DNA of 64,000 nucleotides, taken from contig NZ_JACJLQ010000017.1 in the NCBI RefSeq assembly GCF_016902295.1, positions 1-64,000 of the forward strand, written 5' to 3'. The DNA is from Bacteroides caecigallinarum. GTDB taxonomy: Bacteria > Bacteroidota > Bacteroidia > Bacteroidales > Bacteroidaceae. The notes beneath the pieces are model-generated. The model was given only the letters and a program-made list of their open reading frames with translations, did no database searches and was not told the DNA's origin. Numbering within the stretch: position 1 is the first letter of the stretch; each line of letters begins with the position of its first letter. Positions 25,266-34,260 of this stretch are shown piece after piece. The position numbers and the translations under genes were made by a program.

Positions 25266-26648
25266 ATGAAGAAACAAATCATATTGACAATGTGTGCAGC
25301 TGCTGCTTTGAGCAGTTGCCACATTTACAAGGCTTACGACCGTCCTGATACTATTGATGCTTCCGGTATTTATAGAGACCCTGTTGCGGCTAATGATACA
25401 TTGGTATCAGATACTACAAATATGGGTAACTTGGCTTGGAAGGAAGTGTTTAAGGATTCAAAACTTCAGGCATTGATTGAAGAAGGACTGCAAAACAATG
25501 TTGATATGCAGGCAGCTGTGCTTCGTGTGGAGGAAGCTAAGGTTATGCTTACTTCAGCTCGTCTGTCTTATCTGCCTTCCATTAATCTTGCTCCTCAGGG
25601 TACTATGACTACTATGGGAGGCAGTGATATGGCAAAAGCTTACCAGTTGCCTGCAGCAGCGAGCTGGGAAATAGACCTTTTCGGTAAGATACTTAATGCT
25701 AAACGTGGACAGCAGGCTGTGTATTTGCAGAGTAAGTATGCACAGCAGGCTGTACGTTCGCAGCTTATTTGTGGTATTGCAAACGTATATTATACATTGC
25801 TGATGCTTGACCGTCAGGTGGAAATAACTACAGAAACGGCCGCTATCTACAAAGAGAATGTACGTGCTATGGAGGCTATGAAGCTGGCAGGATATGTAAA
25901 TGAAGCAGCTGTAACTCAGATGCGTGCCGCAAGTCATCAGGTTGAAGCTTCTTTGCTCGACTTGAAACGCCAGGTACGTGAGACGGAAAATTCTTTGGCT
26001 GTACTTCTTGCCAGAGCCCCTCAGACAATAGAGAGAGGTAAACTAACTGATCAGGTAATGCCTGATGAATTGACAGCAGGAGTGCCATTGCAATTATTGG
26101 AAAACCGTCCTGATGTGAAAATAGCAGAAATGACACTTGCAAGCGCATACTATACTACTAATCAGGCTCGTTCAGCTTTCTATCCTAGCATCACTATTGG
26201 TGGTACTGCCGGATGGACAAATGGTTCGGGTATCCAGGTTGCTAATCCGGGACAGTTTATGTTCCAGGCTTTGGCTTCTTTGACACAGCCTATTTTTAAT
26301 CACGGTAAACTGGTGGCTAACCTGAAAGTTTCAAAAGCTGAAGAAGAGATAGCCCGCATGAACTATCAGCAGACTATTCTTGAAGCAGGGCAGGAGGTAA
26401 GCAATGCTTTGTGTCTGTATGAAACTACTCAAAAGAAACTTATTGAGGATCGTGGTAGGGTAGAACAACTTGAAAAAGCTGTGACATATACAAAAGCTTT
26501 GTTCCAGAGTGCAGAAGCCACATATCTTGAGATTCTTACAGCACAACAAAATCTGCTGAGTGCAGAACTGACTGAAGTATCAGATAATTTCCAGCGTATT
26601 CAGGCTGTTATAAACCTGTATAGTGCGCTTGGTGGTGGACGTGAATAA
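25266..26648 (+). CDS. TolC/OprM-type outer-membrane efflux lipoprotein
   Basis: A 460-residue outer-membrane factor completing the tripartite pump. I chose the ATG at 25266, giving MKKQIILTMCAAAALSSC with a lipobox; an in-frame ATG at 25257 adds three residues. The body has the two-repeat OEP layout: long helices rich in Ala, Glu and Gln (VDMQAAVLRVEEAKVML, then YQQTILEAGQEVSNALC) and the conserved LLENRPDVKIAEMTLASAYY and SLTQPIFNHGKL. The length is normal for the OprM group. It is translated right after the permease and ends 22 bases before the acyltransferase gene. Confidence 0.95.
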   Translation: MKKQIILTMCAAAALSSCHIYKAYDRPDTIDASGIYRDPVAANDTLVSDTTNMGNLAWKEVFKDSKLQALIEEGLQNNVDMQAAVLRVEEAKVMLTSARLSYLPSINLAPQGTMTTMGGSDMAKAYQLPAAASWEIDLFGKILNAKRGQQAVYLQSKYAQQAVRSQLICGIANVYYTLLMLDRQVEITTETAAIYKENVRAMEAMKLAGYVNEAAVTQMRAASHQVEASLLDLKRQVRETENSLAVLLARAPQTIERGKLTDQVMPDELTAGVPLQLLENRPDVKIAEMTLASAYYTTNQARSAFYPSITIGGTAGWTNGSGIQVANPGQFMFQALASLTQPIFNHGKLVANLKVSKAEEEIARMNYQQTILEAGQEVSNALCLYETTQKKLIEDRGRVEQLEKAVTYTKALFQSAEATYLEILTAQQNLLSAELTEVSDNFQRIQAVINLYSALGGGRE

Positions 26649-26670
26649 TTAACCTTAAAACAATAAACAC

Positions 26671-27438
26671 ATGATTAGTCCTTTAGCTTATGTTGATCCT
26701 TCTGCAAAGTTGGGTAACAATGTTACGGTACATCCGTTTGCTTACATCGACAAGAATGTCGAGATAGGCGACAATAATGTGATAATGCCATATGCCAGTC
26801 TGATGAGTGGCACGCGTATGGGAAATGGTAATACAGTATATCAGGGAGCTGTGATTGCTGCAGTGCCACAGGATTTCTGTTATACCGGTGAAGATACAAT
26901 TGCCAGGATAGGCGATAACAATGTGATTCGTGAGAATGCTGTAATAACACGTGGTACACATGCTGAACATGATACAGTGTTAGGCAACGGAAATTTTATT
27001 ATGCAGGGAGTGCGAATCTCGCACGATGTTGAGATTGGTAATGAGTGTATTATAGGAAACGGTTCGCAAGTATCGGGTAACTGTAAGATTTTCGATCGCG
27101 CCATACTTACTTCGAATGTTCTGATGCAGGGAAATACCCGCTTGGGTAGCTATTCGATAGTACAGGGCGGTTGTAGATTTACAAAGGATATTCCTCCTTT
27201 TATAGTTGCTGCCCATGAGCCTATATCATTCTATAGCATAAACACTCATGTACTTGAGCATGAAGGTTTCCCGGAAACATTGATTAAGCATATTGCTCAG
27301 GCTTACAGAATACTTTACAAGGCAAATACATCTCAAAATGATGCATTGCTGAGAATAAGAGAGCAGGTTCCTAACAGCGAGCATATCAATATGATTATTG
27401 ATTTTGTTTCGTCATCAAAACTTGGTATTATTCATTAA
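26671..27438 (+). CDS. LpxA-like acyl-ACP--UDP-GlcNAc O-acyltransferase
   Basis: A 255-residue left-handed beta-helix enzyme of the LpxA family. Hexapeptide repeats run through residues 1-185 (VTVHPFAYIDKNVEIGDNNV); a His in VRISHDVEIGN matches the catalytic His of LpxA, and RENAVITRGT matches the family's RExxTIxRGT region. The C-terminal 65 residues are helical as in LpxA. Family members transfer a hydroxyacyl chain to UDP-N-acetylglucosamine as the first step of lipid A synthesis. This gene follows an efflux operon, not lpxD/lpxC/fabZ, so it may be a second, divergent copy with a different substrate or acyl chain. I leave the symbol blank for that reason. A strong terminator follows. Confidence 0.82.
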   Translation: MISPLAYVDPSAKLGNNVTVHPFAYIDKNVEIGDNNVIMPYASLMSGTRMGNGNTVYQGAVIAAVPQDFCYTGEDTIARIGDNNVIRENAVITRGTHAEHDTVLGNGNFIMQGVRISHDVEIGNECIIGNGSQVSGNCKIFDRAILTSNVLMQGNTRLGSYSIVQGGCRFTKDIPPFIVAAHEPISFYSINTHVLEHEGFPETLIKHIAQAYRILYKANTSQNDALLRIREQVPNSEHINMIIDFVSSSKLGIIH

Positions 27439-27457
27439 TCTCTATTATTGAATATTT

Positions 27458-27493
27458 GCCGGTACTGACACAAGTTGGTACCGGCTTTTTTTT
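27458..27493 (+). terminator. terminator of the efflux/acyltransferase operon
   Basis: GCCGGTAC (27458-27465) pairs with GTACCGGC (27478-27485), followed by eight T. It is 19 bases after the acyltransferase stop. Confidence 0.92.
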
Positions 27494-27510
27494 ATATGGA
27501 TATAATGATG

Positions 27511-27518
27511 TATATTTG
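27511..27518 (+). promoter_or_regulatory. candidate -7 box of the SGNH/MBOAT operon
   Basis: TATATTTG matches TAnnTTTG, 34 bases before the ATG at 27553. No clear -33 TTTG is visible because the preceding DNA is the T-run of the upstream terminator. Confidence 0.5.
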
Positions 27519-27552
27519 CACCGTTTTTTATGATTGTTTGAATATTGTTTAA

Positions 27553-28929
27553 ATGAAAAATAGACTTCATTATACTTTTTTTCTTGCTTTGATTGTTGCG
27601 TCAGGTCTGCTTGCACTGCATTATTTACCTGAGATAAGCATCAAAAATAAGAAATTAAGAAAGGTTGATTTATTGTCCGACGTTCGTTGTGACGTAAAGG
27701 TTATTGACTCATTTGTTGTTGATACTTTTTCTGTTGTATCTGTTGTTAAACCATTATTCGTTGACTCATGCAAGTCCGGAATAGAATGTATAGAAGATTA
27801 TTCTGATTCCACATCACACGGAATGTCGCATTTTTATGAAGCGCTTTCAGAAGCGGACAAAGGTCATCGTCCGGCGCGTATCGCTTATTTTGGTGACTCT
27901 TTTATAGAGGGTGATATTCTTACTGCTGATTTGCGTAGTCTTCTTCAACAGAAATTTGGTGGTCGTGGAGTGGGATATGTGTCAATGACATCAAAGTTTG
28001 CCGGTTTCCGTCCTACGGTAAAACACAGATTTTCGGGATGGACATCACATCATGTAACAGATTCTGTTGACTTTGTTCGTTCCAGACAGGATATTTCCAA
28101 TAATTATTATTCTGCATCCGACGGTGCCTATACAAGTCTTGAAACTACTTCGAAATATGCTTCATGTCTTGCTGAATGTGGATCTTCATCAATATTTTAT
28201 CTTACAGATGATTCGCTGTATATAACTGCAGAAATAAACGATACAGAAACTGAAGAATTTCGAGTGAAAGGTGACAGTACGCTTCAGTGTCTGACTGTTG
28301 ACGGTAATATAAAGAAAGTGAAATGGAGTATAGTCGAATCGTCGCCAGAGGCTGTTTTCTATGCCGTTACGATGGATGACAACAATGGAGTAATACTTGA
28401 TAATTTCAGTACCCGTGGAAGTAGCGGACAGCAGTTGCTCGGCATTCCCGTCTCAATTTTGAAAGGGTATAATAAACTGAGGAAATATGATCTTGTGGTA
28501 ATTCAATTCGGTCTGAATGTGGCTTTCGAAGGTGGAATTGACTATGGATATTATAAGGAAGGTATGAAACCGGTAATAGCACACTTAAAGAAAGCTTTTC
28601 CTGATACTTCAATACTTGTTGTAAGTATTGGAGACAGAGAAACTAAAGATGAAAATGGCAATCTCAGGACCATGCCCGGTGTAAAAGCTCTTATACGAAG
28701 CCAGCAGATGCTTGCTGCAGAGACAGGAGTGGCATTCTGGAATTTGTTTAATGCTATGGGTGGAGATGGCAGTATGGTAGAAATGGTCAACGCCAAACCA
28801 GCCATGGCCAATTATGATTATACTCACATTAATTTTCGTGGTGGAAAACATATTGCAGGTTTGCTTTACGATGCTTTAATGTATGGAAAGGAACAATATG
28901 AAAAGAGAAAATCATACGAAATGGAGTAA
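27553..28929 (+). CDS. SGNH-family acyl hydrolase/transferase-like exported protein
   Basis: A 458-residue protein with an N-terminal signal anchor (about 8-27), so probably periplasmic. Block I is YFGDSFIEGD with the nucleophile Ser near residue 116; QFGLNVAF fits block III; DYTHINFRGG near 422-425 supplies the Asp-x-x-His pair. The central region about 170-320 is an inserted beta domain. In alginate- or cellulose-acetylation systems such SGNH proteins move acetyl groups supplied by an MBOAT protein to a polysaccharide. An MBOAT gene lies two genes downstream and all three genes overlap, supporting that role. The acceptor polymer is unknown. Confidence 0.8.
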   Translation: MKNRLHYTFFLALIVASGLLALHYLPEISIKNKKLRKVDLLSDVRCDVKVIDSFVVDTFSVVSVVKPLFVDSCKSGIECIEDYSDSTSHGMSHFYEALSEADKGHRPARIAYFGDSFIEGDILTADLRSLLQQKFGGRGVGYVSMTSKFAGFRPTVKHRFSGWTSHHVTDSVDFVRSRQDISNNYYSASDGAYTSLETTSKYASCLAECGSSSIFYLTDDSLYITAEINDTETEEFRVKGDSTLQCLTVDGNIKKVKWSIVESSPEAVFYAVTMDDNNGVILDNFSTRGSSGQQLLGIPVSILKGYNKLRKYDLVVIQFGLNVAFEGGIDYGYYKEGMKPVIAHLKKAFPDTSILVVSIGDRETKDENGNLRTMPGVKALIRSQQMLAAETGVAFWNLFNAMGGDGSMVEMVNAKPAMANYDYTHINFRGGKHIAGLLYDALMYGKEQYEKRKSYEME

Positions 28930-29881
28930 TTCCATTGACTTAAGGTTCACAATGGTTTTGCTGTTAACCATTTCGCTGTCTTGGTATGGCGTTTTTGCGC
29001 AAGATGTTATACCGGAGAAAGCTAAGCGTGACTATAACTCAGGACCGGTGTATTCAAGTTCTGCCATGGAGAAGCTTATGAGATTCATTGCTGTATCAAG
29101 TCCTATGCCTTCGGCGTTTAAGGATACTACAGAGAATGTGATAATAGATCCTGAAGGTACACTGGACGTTTTCTGGGAAAAGCTGTCGATAATGGAACGT
29201 CCTGTCCGAATTGTACATATTGGTGATTCTCACGTAAGGGGACATGTGTTTCCTTATAAGATGCGTAAATTGCTTGAAGAAGATTTCGGCGATGAAGCTG
29301 TTATCGACTATAATATATCATATAATACTACAGGTATTGCCCACGAAACAGGAAGATCCGGTATTGTTTATCATATAATGGGTGTTAATGGCGCAACCTG
29401 CGAATCGTTCAATAAGCCTGAAAGGATAAAGGAGATTTCCTCTCTCAATCCAGACCTTATAATTCTGTCATTTGGAACAAATGAGGCACATGGAAGGAAC
29501 TATAGGGCTGCGCAACATCGTATCCAGATGGCCGGTCTTATTGGTGAACTGAAAAAAGAGTGTAAGGAAGCGGAATTTCTTATTACAACTCCTCCCGGGG
29601 CGTATATTAAGTCGGGCAAGAGGAATAGGATAATTAATGTCCGTACACCTCTTGTGGTAAGAACAGAAAAAGATTTCGCACAGGAAAATGGCATTGCTGT
29701 CTGGGACCTCTACGATGTAGTGGGAGGGGAGAAATTTGCTTGCAGGAACTGGTCAGCAGCAGGTATGTATCAAAGGGATAAGATACATTTCACCCGTGAT
29801 GGATATTCTCTTCAGGGATTATTATTGCACGAAGCATTCATTAAAGCATACAATGATTATGTGGCCACAAAGATTTATTGA
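28898..29881 (+). CDS. second SGNH-family exported protein
   Basis: A 327-residue protein. I use the ATG at 28898, inside the end of the previous gene (32-base overlap); an in-frame ATG at 28883 is possible. A signal segment (LRFTMVLLLTISLSWYGVFA, probable cut after FAQ) follows a short basic N-terminus. Motifs are HIGDSHVRGH with Ser near residue 111, SFGTNEAHG (block III), and DKIHFTRDGY with Asp near 294 and His near 297. It is shorter than its neighbour, lacks the large insert, and is only distantly similar. Two SGNH proteins with one MBOAT suggest two acceptors or a donor/acceptor split. Confidence 0.8.
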   Translation: MKRENHTKWSNSIDLRFTMVLLLTISLSWYGVFAQDVIPEKAKRDYNSGPVYSSSAMEKLMRFIAVSSPMPSAFKDTTENVIIDPEGTLDVFWEKLSIMERPVRIVHIGDSHVRGHVFPYKMRKLLEEDFGDEAVIDYNISYNTTGIAHETGRSGIVYHIMGVNGATCESFNKPERIKEISSLNPDLIILSFGTNEAHGRNYRAAQHRIQMAGLIGELKKECKEAEFLITTPPGAYIKSGKRNRIINVRTPLVVRTEKDFAQENGIAVWDLYDVVGGEKFACRNWSAAGMYQRDKIHFTRDGYSLQGLLLHEAFIKAYNDYVATKIY

Positions 29882-31373
29882 TTTTTTGGGAAGTTTAGGT
29901 ATAGATTATCATAAGATTCTTGATGTATTGACATACGATCCGCAACAACCGCTTATTTTCAGTAGCGGTCTGTTTGTGTTTCTGTTTCTTATATTCAGTT
30001 TTGTGTATGTTTTGCTTCGCAATCATACTACTGCACGTCTGCTGTTTGTGTCAGTATTCTCATATTATTTCTATTATAAGAGCAGTGGGGTTTATTTTTT
30101 CTTGCTTGGAATTGTTACAGTGACTGATTTCGTCCTTGCGCGTATAATGTATCACACTGAGTCAAGACTAAGACGCAAATTCTTGGTGCTGATTAGTTTA
30201 TGTGTTAATTTAGGTCTGTTATGTTATTTTAAATATACTAATTTCTTTTATGAGATACTTTCACCTTTGTGGGGAGGCACTTTCAGTCCGTTGGATATTT
30301 TCCTGCCTGTAGGAATTTCATTTTTCACGTTCCAATCGTTAAGCTATACTATTGATGTGTACCGAGGCGATTTGAAACCTCTCAACAATCTGCTTGATTA
30401 CGTATTTTATGTATCATTCTTTCCGCAGCTTGTGGCAGGCCCGATAGTTCGTGCGCGCGATTTTATTCCGCAGATACGCAAGCCTTTGTTCGTGAGCAAT
30501 GAAATGTTCGGTCAGGGAGTGTTCTTTATTTTGAGCGGGTTGTTCAAGAAGGCGGTGATTTCGGACTATATTAGCGTAAACTTTGTAGAGCGAATATTTG
30601 AAAATCCAGGACTATATTCCGGACTTGAAAACCTGTTCGGTATATATGGTTATGCATTACAGATATATTGCGACTTTTCGGGATATAGTGATATGGCTAT
30701 TGGTCTGGCATTGTTGTTGGGATTTCGTTTCCCGATAAACTTTAATTCGCCATATAAGTCGGACAGTGTTACTGATTTCTGGCACAGATGGCATATATCT
30801 TTATCCTCCTGGTTGAGAGATTATCTGTATATTTCGTTGGGTGGAAACCGTAAGGGAAAAATACGTACATATATCAATCTTATTTTGACAATGCTTCTTG
30901 GCGGATTATGGCATGGTGCGTCATGGAATTTTATAGTCTGGGGAGGTCTGCACGGAATTGCTCTTGCCATACATAAATTTTTCCGCAGTCTGTTGGGAAG
31001 GGACAAGCATTATCAAAGCCGCGGAATAAAGAAGTTCTTTGCGGTAATTATTACATTCCATTTTGTATGTTTCTGCTGGATATTTTTCCGCAATACAACA
31101 TTCGATGGTTCTTTGACCATGATAAATCAGATATTCACGTCTTTTCATCCTGAGTTGTTCACCCAACTTGTGTCCGGCTATAGTGAAGTTTTCTTGCTTA
31201 TGGCTTTAGGATTTGTCTTGCATTGGTGTCCGGACAAATGGCAGGACGCATGTTCAAACGTTGTTGTAAAGATGCCTCTGTTTGTTCAGGCAATACTGAT
31301 TATTATAGTAGTATTCGTAGTAATCCAGATAAAGAGTAGTGATATCCAACCATTCATTTATTTCCAGTTCTGA
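29853..31373 (+). CDS. MBOAT-family O-acyltransferase (AlgI/PatA-like)
   Basis: A 506-residue polytopic membrane protein with about 10-12 helices. The start is one of two ATGs at 29853 or 29859, inside the end of the SGNH gene (29- or 23-base overlap). Hallmarks are SFFPQLVAGPIVR, YCDFSGYSDMAIGLALLLGF, FWHRWHISLSSWLRDYLY and LGGLWHGASWNFIVWG with the invariant His near residue 354. Family members carry acetyl groups from the cytoplasm across the inner membrane for polysaccharide O-acetylation. It ends the operon and is followed by a bidirectional terminator. Confidence 0.93.
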   Translation: MIMWPQRFIDFLGSLGIDYHKILDVLTYDPQQPLIFSSGLFVFLFLIFSFVYVLLRNHTTARLLFVSVFSYYFYYKSSGVYFFLLGIVTVTDFVLARIMYHTESRLRRKFLVLISLCVNLGLLCYFKYTNFFYEILSPLWGGTFSPLDIFLPVGISFFTFQSLSYTIDVYRGDLKPLNNLLDYVFYVSFFPQLVAGPIVRARDFIPQIRKPLFVSNEMFGQGVFFILSGLFKKAVISDYISVNFVERIFENPGLYSGLENLFGIYGYALQIYCDFSGYSDMAIGLALLLGFRFPINFNSPYKSDSVTDFWHRWHISLSSWLRDYLYISLGGNRKGKIRTYINLILTMLLGGLWHGASWNFIVWGGLHGIALAIHKFFRSLLGRDKHYQSRGIKKFFAVIITFHFVCFCWIFFRNTTFDGSLTMINQIFTSFHPELFTQLVSGYSEVFLLMALGFVLHWCPDKWQDACSNVVVKMPLFVQAILIIIVVFVVIQIKSSDIQPFIYFQF

Positions 31374-31374
31374 T

Positions 31375-31420
31375 AAAAAAATAACGGTGCAAATGTCAAA
31401 ACTTGCACCGTTATTTTTTT
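31375..31420. terminator. bidirectional terminator between the MBOAT gene and rfbB
   Basis: An 18-bp perfect stem: AAAAAAATAACGGTGCAA (31375-31392) with TTGCACCGTTATTTTTTT (31403-31420) over a 10-base loop. Both strands end in a T-run, so it serves both convergent genes. Confidence 0.93.
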
Positions 31421-31434
31421 CTATAATGGATGAT

Positions 31435-32574
31435 TTATCTGTTCTTGTACATATTTTCGTAATAGTTTTGATAGTCACCGCTTGTTACGTTTTTTACCCA
31501 CTCCTGATTGTTAAGATACCATTCTATGGTTTTTACGATACCGTCTTCGAATTTTGTTTCAGGAGTCCATCCTAATTCATTGAATATTTTTGTAGGGTCA
31601 ATGGCATAACGTTGGTCATGTCCTAATCTGTCTTTTACGAATGAAATCAGCGAATCATTAATCCAGTCTATTGAAATTTCGCCATTTGCATTGAGTTCCT
31701 TTTTCTTAAGGATTTTTCTCAGTTCAGGCTGTTGTTCCATCATGTCGTGGATAGTACTGATTGTAAGCTTTACTATGTCGATGTTTTTCTTTTCGTTGTG
31801 TCCGCCTACGTTATATATCTCTCCGTTACGTCCTTTGTTTATTACGAGGTCAATAGCCTTGCAATGATCTTCTACGTACAGCCAGTCTCTTACGTTTGAG
31901 CCATCACCGTAAACAGGTAGTCTCTTCCCTTCAAGAATGTTTTTTATTATAAGCGGTATGAGCTTTTCAGGGAAGTGGTATGGGCCATAATTGTTTGAGC
32001 ATCTTGTTATTGTCGTTGGCATTTTGTAAGTGTCGTGATATGCCATAACAATCATGTCGGCACTTGCTTTTGACGCGCTGTATGGGCTGTGTGGGCATAA
32101 AGGTGTTGTTTCAGTGAAATAGCCTTCAGCTCCTAATGAGCCATAAACTTCGTCAGTAGAAACCTGATGAAACCTTACGTCTTTTCTCCAAGTAGGATAG
32201 CCTGTTTCGTCTTTACCGGTTACCCATGCCCTGCGGGCAGCGTCCATAAGGTTTTGTGTGCCTAATATGTTTGTTTGAAGAAATAACTGAGGATTTTCTA
32301 TGCTACGGTCAACATGGCTTTCAGCGGCAAAGTTAACTATACAGTCGAATTTATAATCAGCAAAGAGGCGTTCTACCAATTCACTGTCGCATATATTACC
32401 CCTTACGAAGAAACAGCGCTCATTGTCTATGTCATTGGCAATAGTAGCCAAATTTCCGGCATACGTCAATGCATCCAATATGACAACTTTTATGTCGTCG
32501 TGCTTTTTCAGGATGTATTTGATGTAATTCGAACCAATGAAGCCTGCCGCTCCTGTGACTAAATACGTTTTCAT
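31435..32574 (-). CDS. rfbB: dTDP-glucose 4,6-dehydratase
   Basis: A 379-residue extended short-chain dehydrogenase converting dTDP-glucose to dTDP-4-keto-6-deoxyglucose, a precursor of rhamnose and other deoxysugars. NAD-binding GAAGFIGSNY is at the N-terminus; active-site TDEVYG and the YSASK Tyr/Lys motif are present, as are NNYGPYHFPEKLIP and WLYVEDHCKAI. It is about 20-30 residues longer than the enteric enzyme, with extra sequence around 270-310 (MMEQQPELRKILKKKELN). No other dTDP-sugar genes are adjacent, so the pathway is completed elsewhere. Confidence 0.95.
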   Translation of the reverse strand: MKTYLVTGAAGFIGSNYIKYILKKHDDIKVVILDALTYAGNLATIANDIDNERCFFVRGNICDSELVERLFADYKFDCIVNFAAESHVDRSIENPQLFLQTNILGTQNLMDAARRAWVTGKDETGYPTWRKDVRFHQVSTDEVYGSLGAEGYFTETTPLCPHSPYSASKASADMIVMAYHDTYKMPTTITRCSNNYGPYHFPEKLIPLIIKNILEGKRLPVYGDGSNVRDWLYVEDHCKAIDLVINKGRNGEIYNVGGHNEKKNIDIVKLTISTIHDMMEQQPELRKILKKKELNANGEISIDWINDSLISFVKDRLGHDQRYAIDPTKIFNELGWTPETKFEDGIVKTIEWYLNNQEWVKNVTSGDYQNYYENMYKNR

Positions 32575-32640
32575 AAAAAGTGTTTATAATTCGAGTGCAA
32601 ATTTGGGAAAGATTTCTTTAACTGACAAATATTTTAGCAA

Positions 32641-33132
32641 TTAATCTTTAAGCTCAATAACTTCCAAATTTGAAAATTTACAATTATCGATATCGAATCT
32701 GATTAATGTGCGTACAGTATGGAAACCGTATTTTCCGGCAGCTCCGGGATTTATATGCAGAATACCCAAATCTTTATCATATTTCACTTTTAATATATGC
32801 GAATGGCCGCTAATGAACAGGTTGGGAGTGGAGACTTTTAATAAATTCCTTATGCTCGGGTCGTATTTGCCCGGATATCCTCCTATGTGTTTCATTATCA
32901 CTTCTGCCCCTTCAATAGTAAATATGTTTGTCTCAGGCAATATCTTTCTGATATCCTGCCCATCAATGTTTCCATATACTCCTCTGAAAGGTTTGAACTC
33001 CATTAGCCTGTCCATAACATCTTTTGCTCCGATATCTCCGGCATGCCATATTTCGTCGCATTCTTCGAAATATTTCAGGTAGCGTTCATCCCAGTATCCG
33101 TGTGTATCGGACAGTAACCCAATTCTTTTCAT
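32641..33132 (-). CDS. YfcE/MJ0936-type metallophosphoesterase
   Basis: A 163-residue cytoplasmic phosphodiesterase. Metal-binding motifs in order are LLSDTHGYW, HAGDIGAKD, VYGNIDGQD and SGHSHILKVKYD; INPGAAGKYG is also typical. Its physiological substrate is unknown. It lies 14 bases after the protease gene on the same strand, so the two are probably co-transcribed. Confidence 0.9.
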   Translation of the reverse strand: MKRIGLLSDTHGYWDERYLKYFEECDEIWHAGDIGAKDVMDRLMEFKPFRGVYGNIDGQDIRKILPETNIFTIEGAEVIMKHIGGYPGKYDPSIRNLLKVSTPNLFISGHSHILKVKYDKDLGILHINPGAAGKYGFHTVRTLIRFDIDNCKFSNLEVIELKD

Positions 33133-33146
33133 TCCACTATTTGCAG

Positions 33147-34091
33147 TTATTTCAGTATGGCAGCTATCTTTTCAAGTATTTCAGGGTTAGGCAAATCTTT
33201 TTTCTGTATAAGCATATAAGCAAAATTATCAGCCATTATCTCTTCAGGGTTGATAACATTTTGTGTGTTTTTGCCTATTTTGTCGTAAAAGTCTGTAGCC
33301 TTGTCTATATTATATATTATTGTATTACCGTCGGCGCGTAATGGCAACAGGTTGTCGTCAAGCGGAATCAGACCAACATTCAGATAGTTGTCGAGTCCGC
33401 CCGATGTATAAGGCTTGTCGGAATATATAATCATAGAACATTTCTGCTTTGTACCGTCGATGGTGAACTCGGCATAACTGTCATATTTTTCTATATCAGG
33501 ATTTGAAATTTTCTTTTCAGTGATGTCTATAGGGAAGAAAAGTTCCTTGTCTGTCACATTGAATCCTATAATGGAATATACCGATTTCTTGAAATCAGTG
33601 TTACTTCTGGTTAATACATGAAACATTTCGTGGGCTATGAGATATTCCAACTCTTCGTTTGAGGCATTCTGTATAAAGTCTTCGCCTAAAGCAATCCAGT
33701 TTTTTCTGGTGTAAGCGGCTACGTTCATTTCCTCTTTCATTGAGGTTTTTACAAGAATGATTTCCTGCGGATATTTTATTTTAAGTTTTTGCTTGTCTAT
33801 TTTCGATTGAAGTGATTTTATTGCTGTTTCTATTTTTTTCTTGTCTGTATCACTCCAGTTTTTTGTTTCGTTCATGGCTAAACGGAGCAGTTCAGACTTT
33901 TTCCCGTCTTTTTTTTCCAGACGCAGATTAATATCGAAACTGTTTAGTTTGTTTGTGAAGTTGTCAATGTCTGTTATAAGCATTTGTGATTCAGCTCTTG
34001 TAGCAAAACGGTATGGGATTTTTTTTTGTGCAAGTGCCGCAAGCGATACGCAACATAATATTGAAGATAATAACAGGTGCGATATTTTCAT
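33147..34091 (-). CDS. secreted HExxH metalloprotease-like protein
   Basis: A 314-residue protein with a signal peptide (MKISHLLLSSILCCVSLAAL, probable cut after LAQ). Residues 154-158 are HEMFH, a zinc HExxH site, within a Leu-Ile-Ala-His context like M48-type and related gluzincins. Near the C-terminus PEEIMADNF offers a Glu-x-x-x-Asp third-ligand motif (about 284-288). A charged helical region precedes the catalytic part. I do not recognise a narrower family. It is probably periplasmic and co-transcribed with the downstream phosphodiesterase gene. Its only upstream neighbour on the strand is recA, separated by a terminator. Confidence 0.7.
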   Translation of the reverse strand: MKISHLLLSSILCCVSLAALAQKKIPYRFATRAESQMLITDIDNFTNKLNSFDINLRLEKKDGKKSELLRLAMNETKNWSDTDKKKIETAIKSLQSKIDKQKLKIKYPQEIILVKTSMKEEMNVAAYTRKNWIALGEDFIQNASNEELEYLIAHEMFHVLTRSNTDFKKSVYSIIGFNVTDKELFFPIDITEKKISNPDIEKYDSYAEFTIDGTKQKCSMIIYSDKPYTSGGLDNYLNVGLIPLDDNLLPLRADGNTIIYNIDKATDFYDKIGKNTQNVINPEEIMADNFAYMLIQKKDLPNPEILEKIAAILK

Positions 34092-34154
34092 AATCTGATT
34101 TTTTATATGTTAATATTAATTTTATATTTTACTCACAGCGTAAATTTATACAAA

Positions 34155-34243
34155 AAAAAGCCATCCACGAATATATGGCTCTATCTTTTACGATTTTTTT
34201 ATATAGAAAATGTAAAAGAGCCTTGTTTCGTGAATGGCTTTTT
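34155..34243 (-). terminator. nested palindrome downstream of recA
   Basis: AAAAAGCCATCCACGAA (34155-34171) pairs with TTCGTGAATGGCTTTTT (34227-34243) with one mismatch. Within the loop CTTTTAC and GTAAAAG can pair again. On the - strand the outer stem is followed by a T-run, so it fits as the recA terminator. The two-storey structure is larger than a normal terminator. Confidence 0.75.
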
Positions 34244-34260
34244 CAGTTATCTGGTGATGA

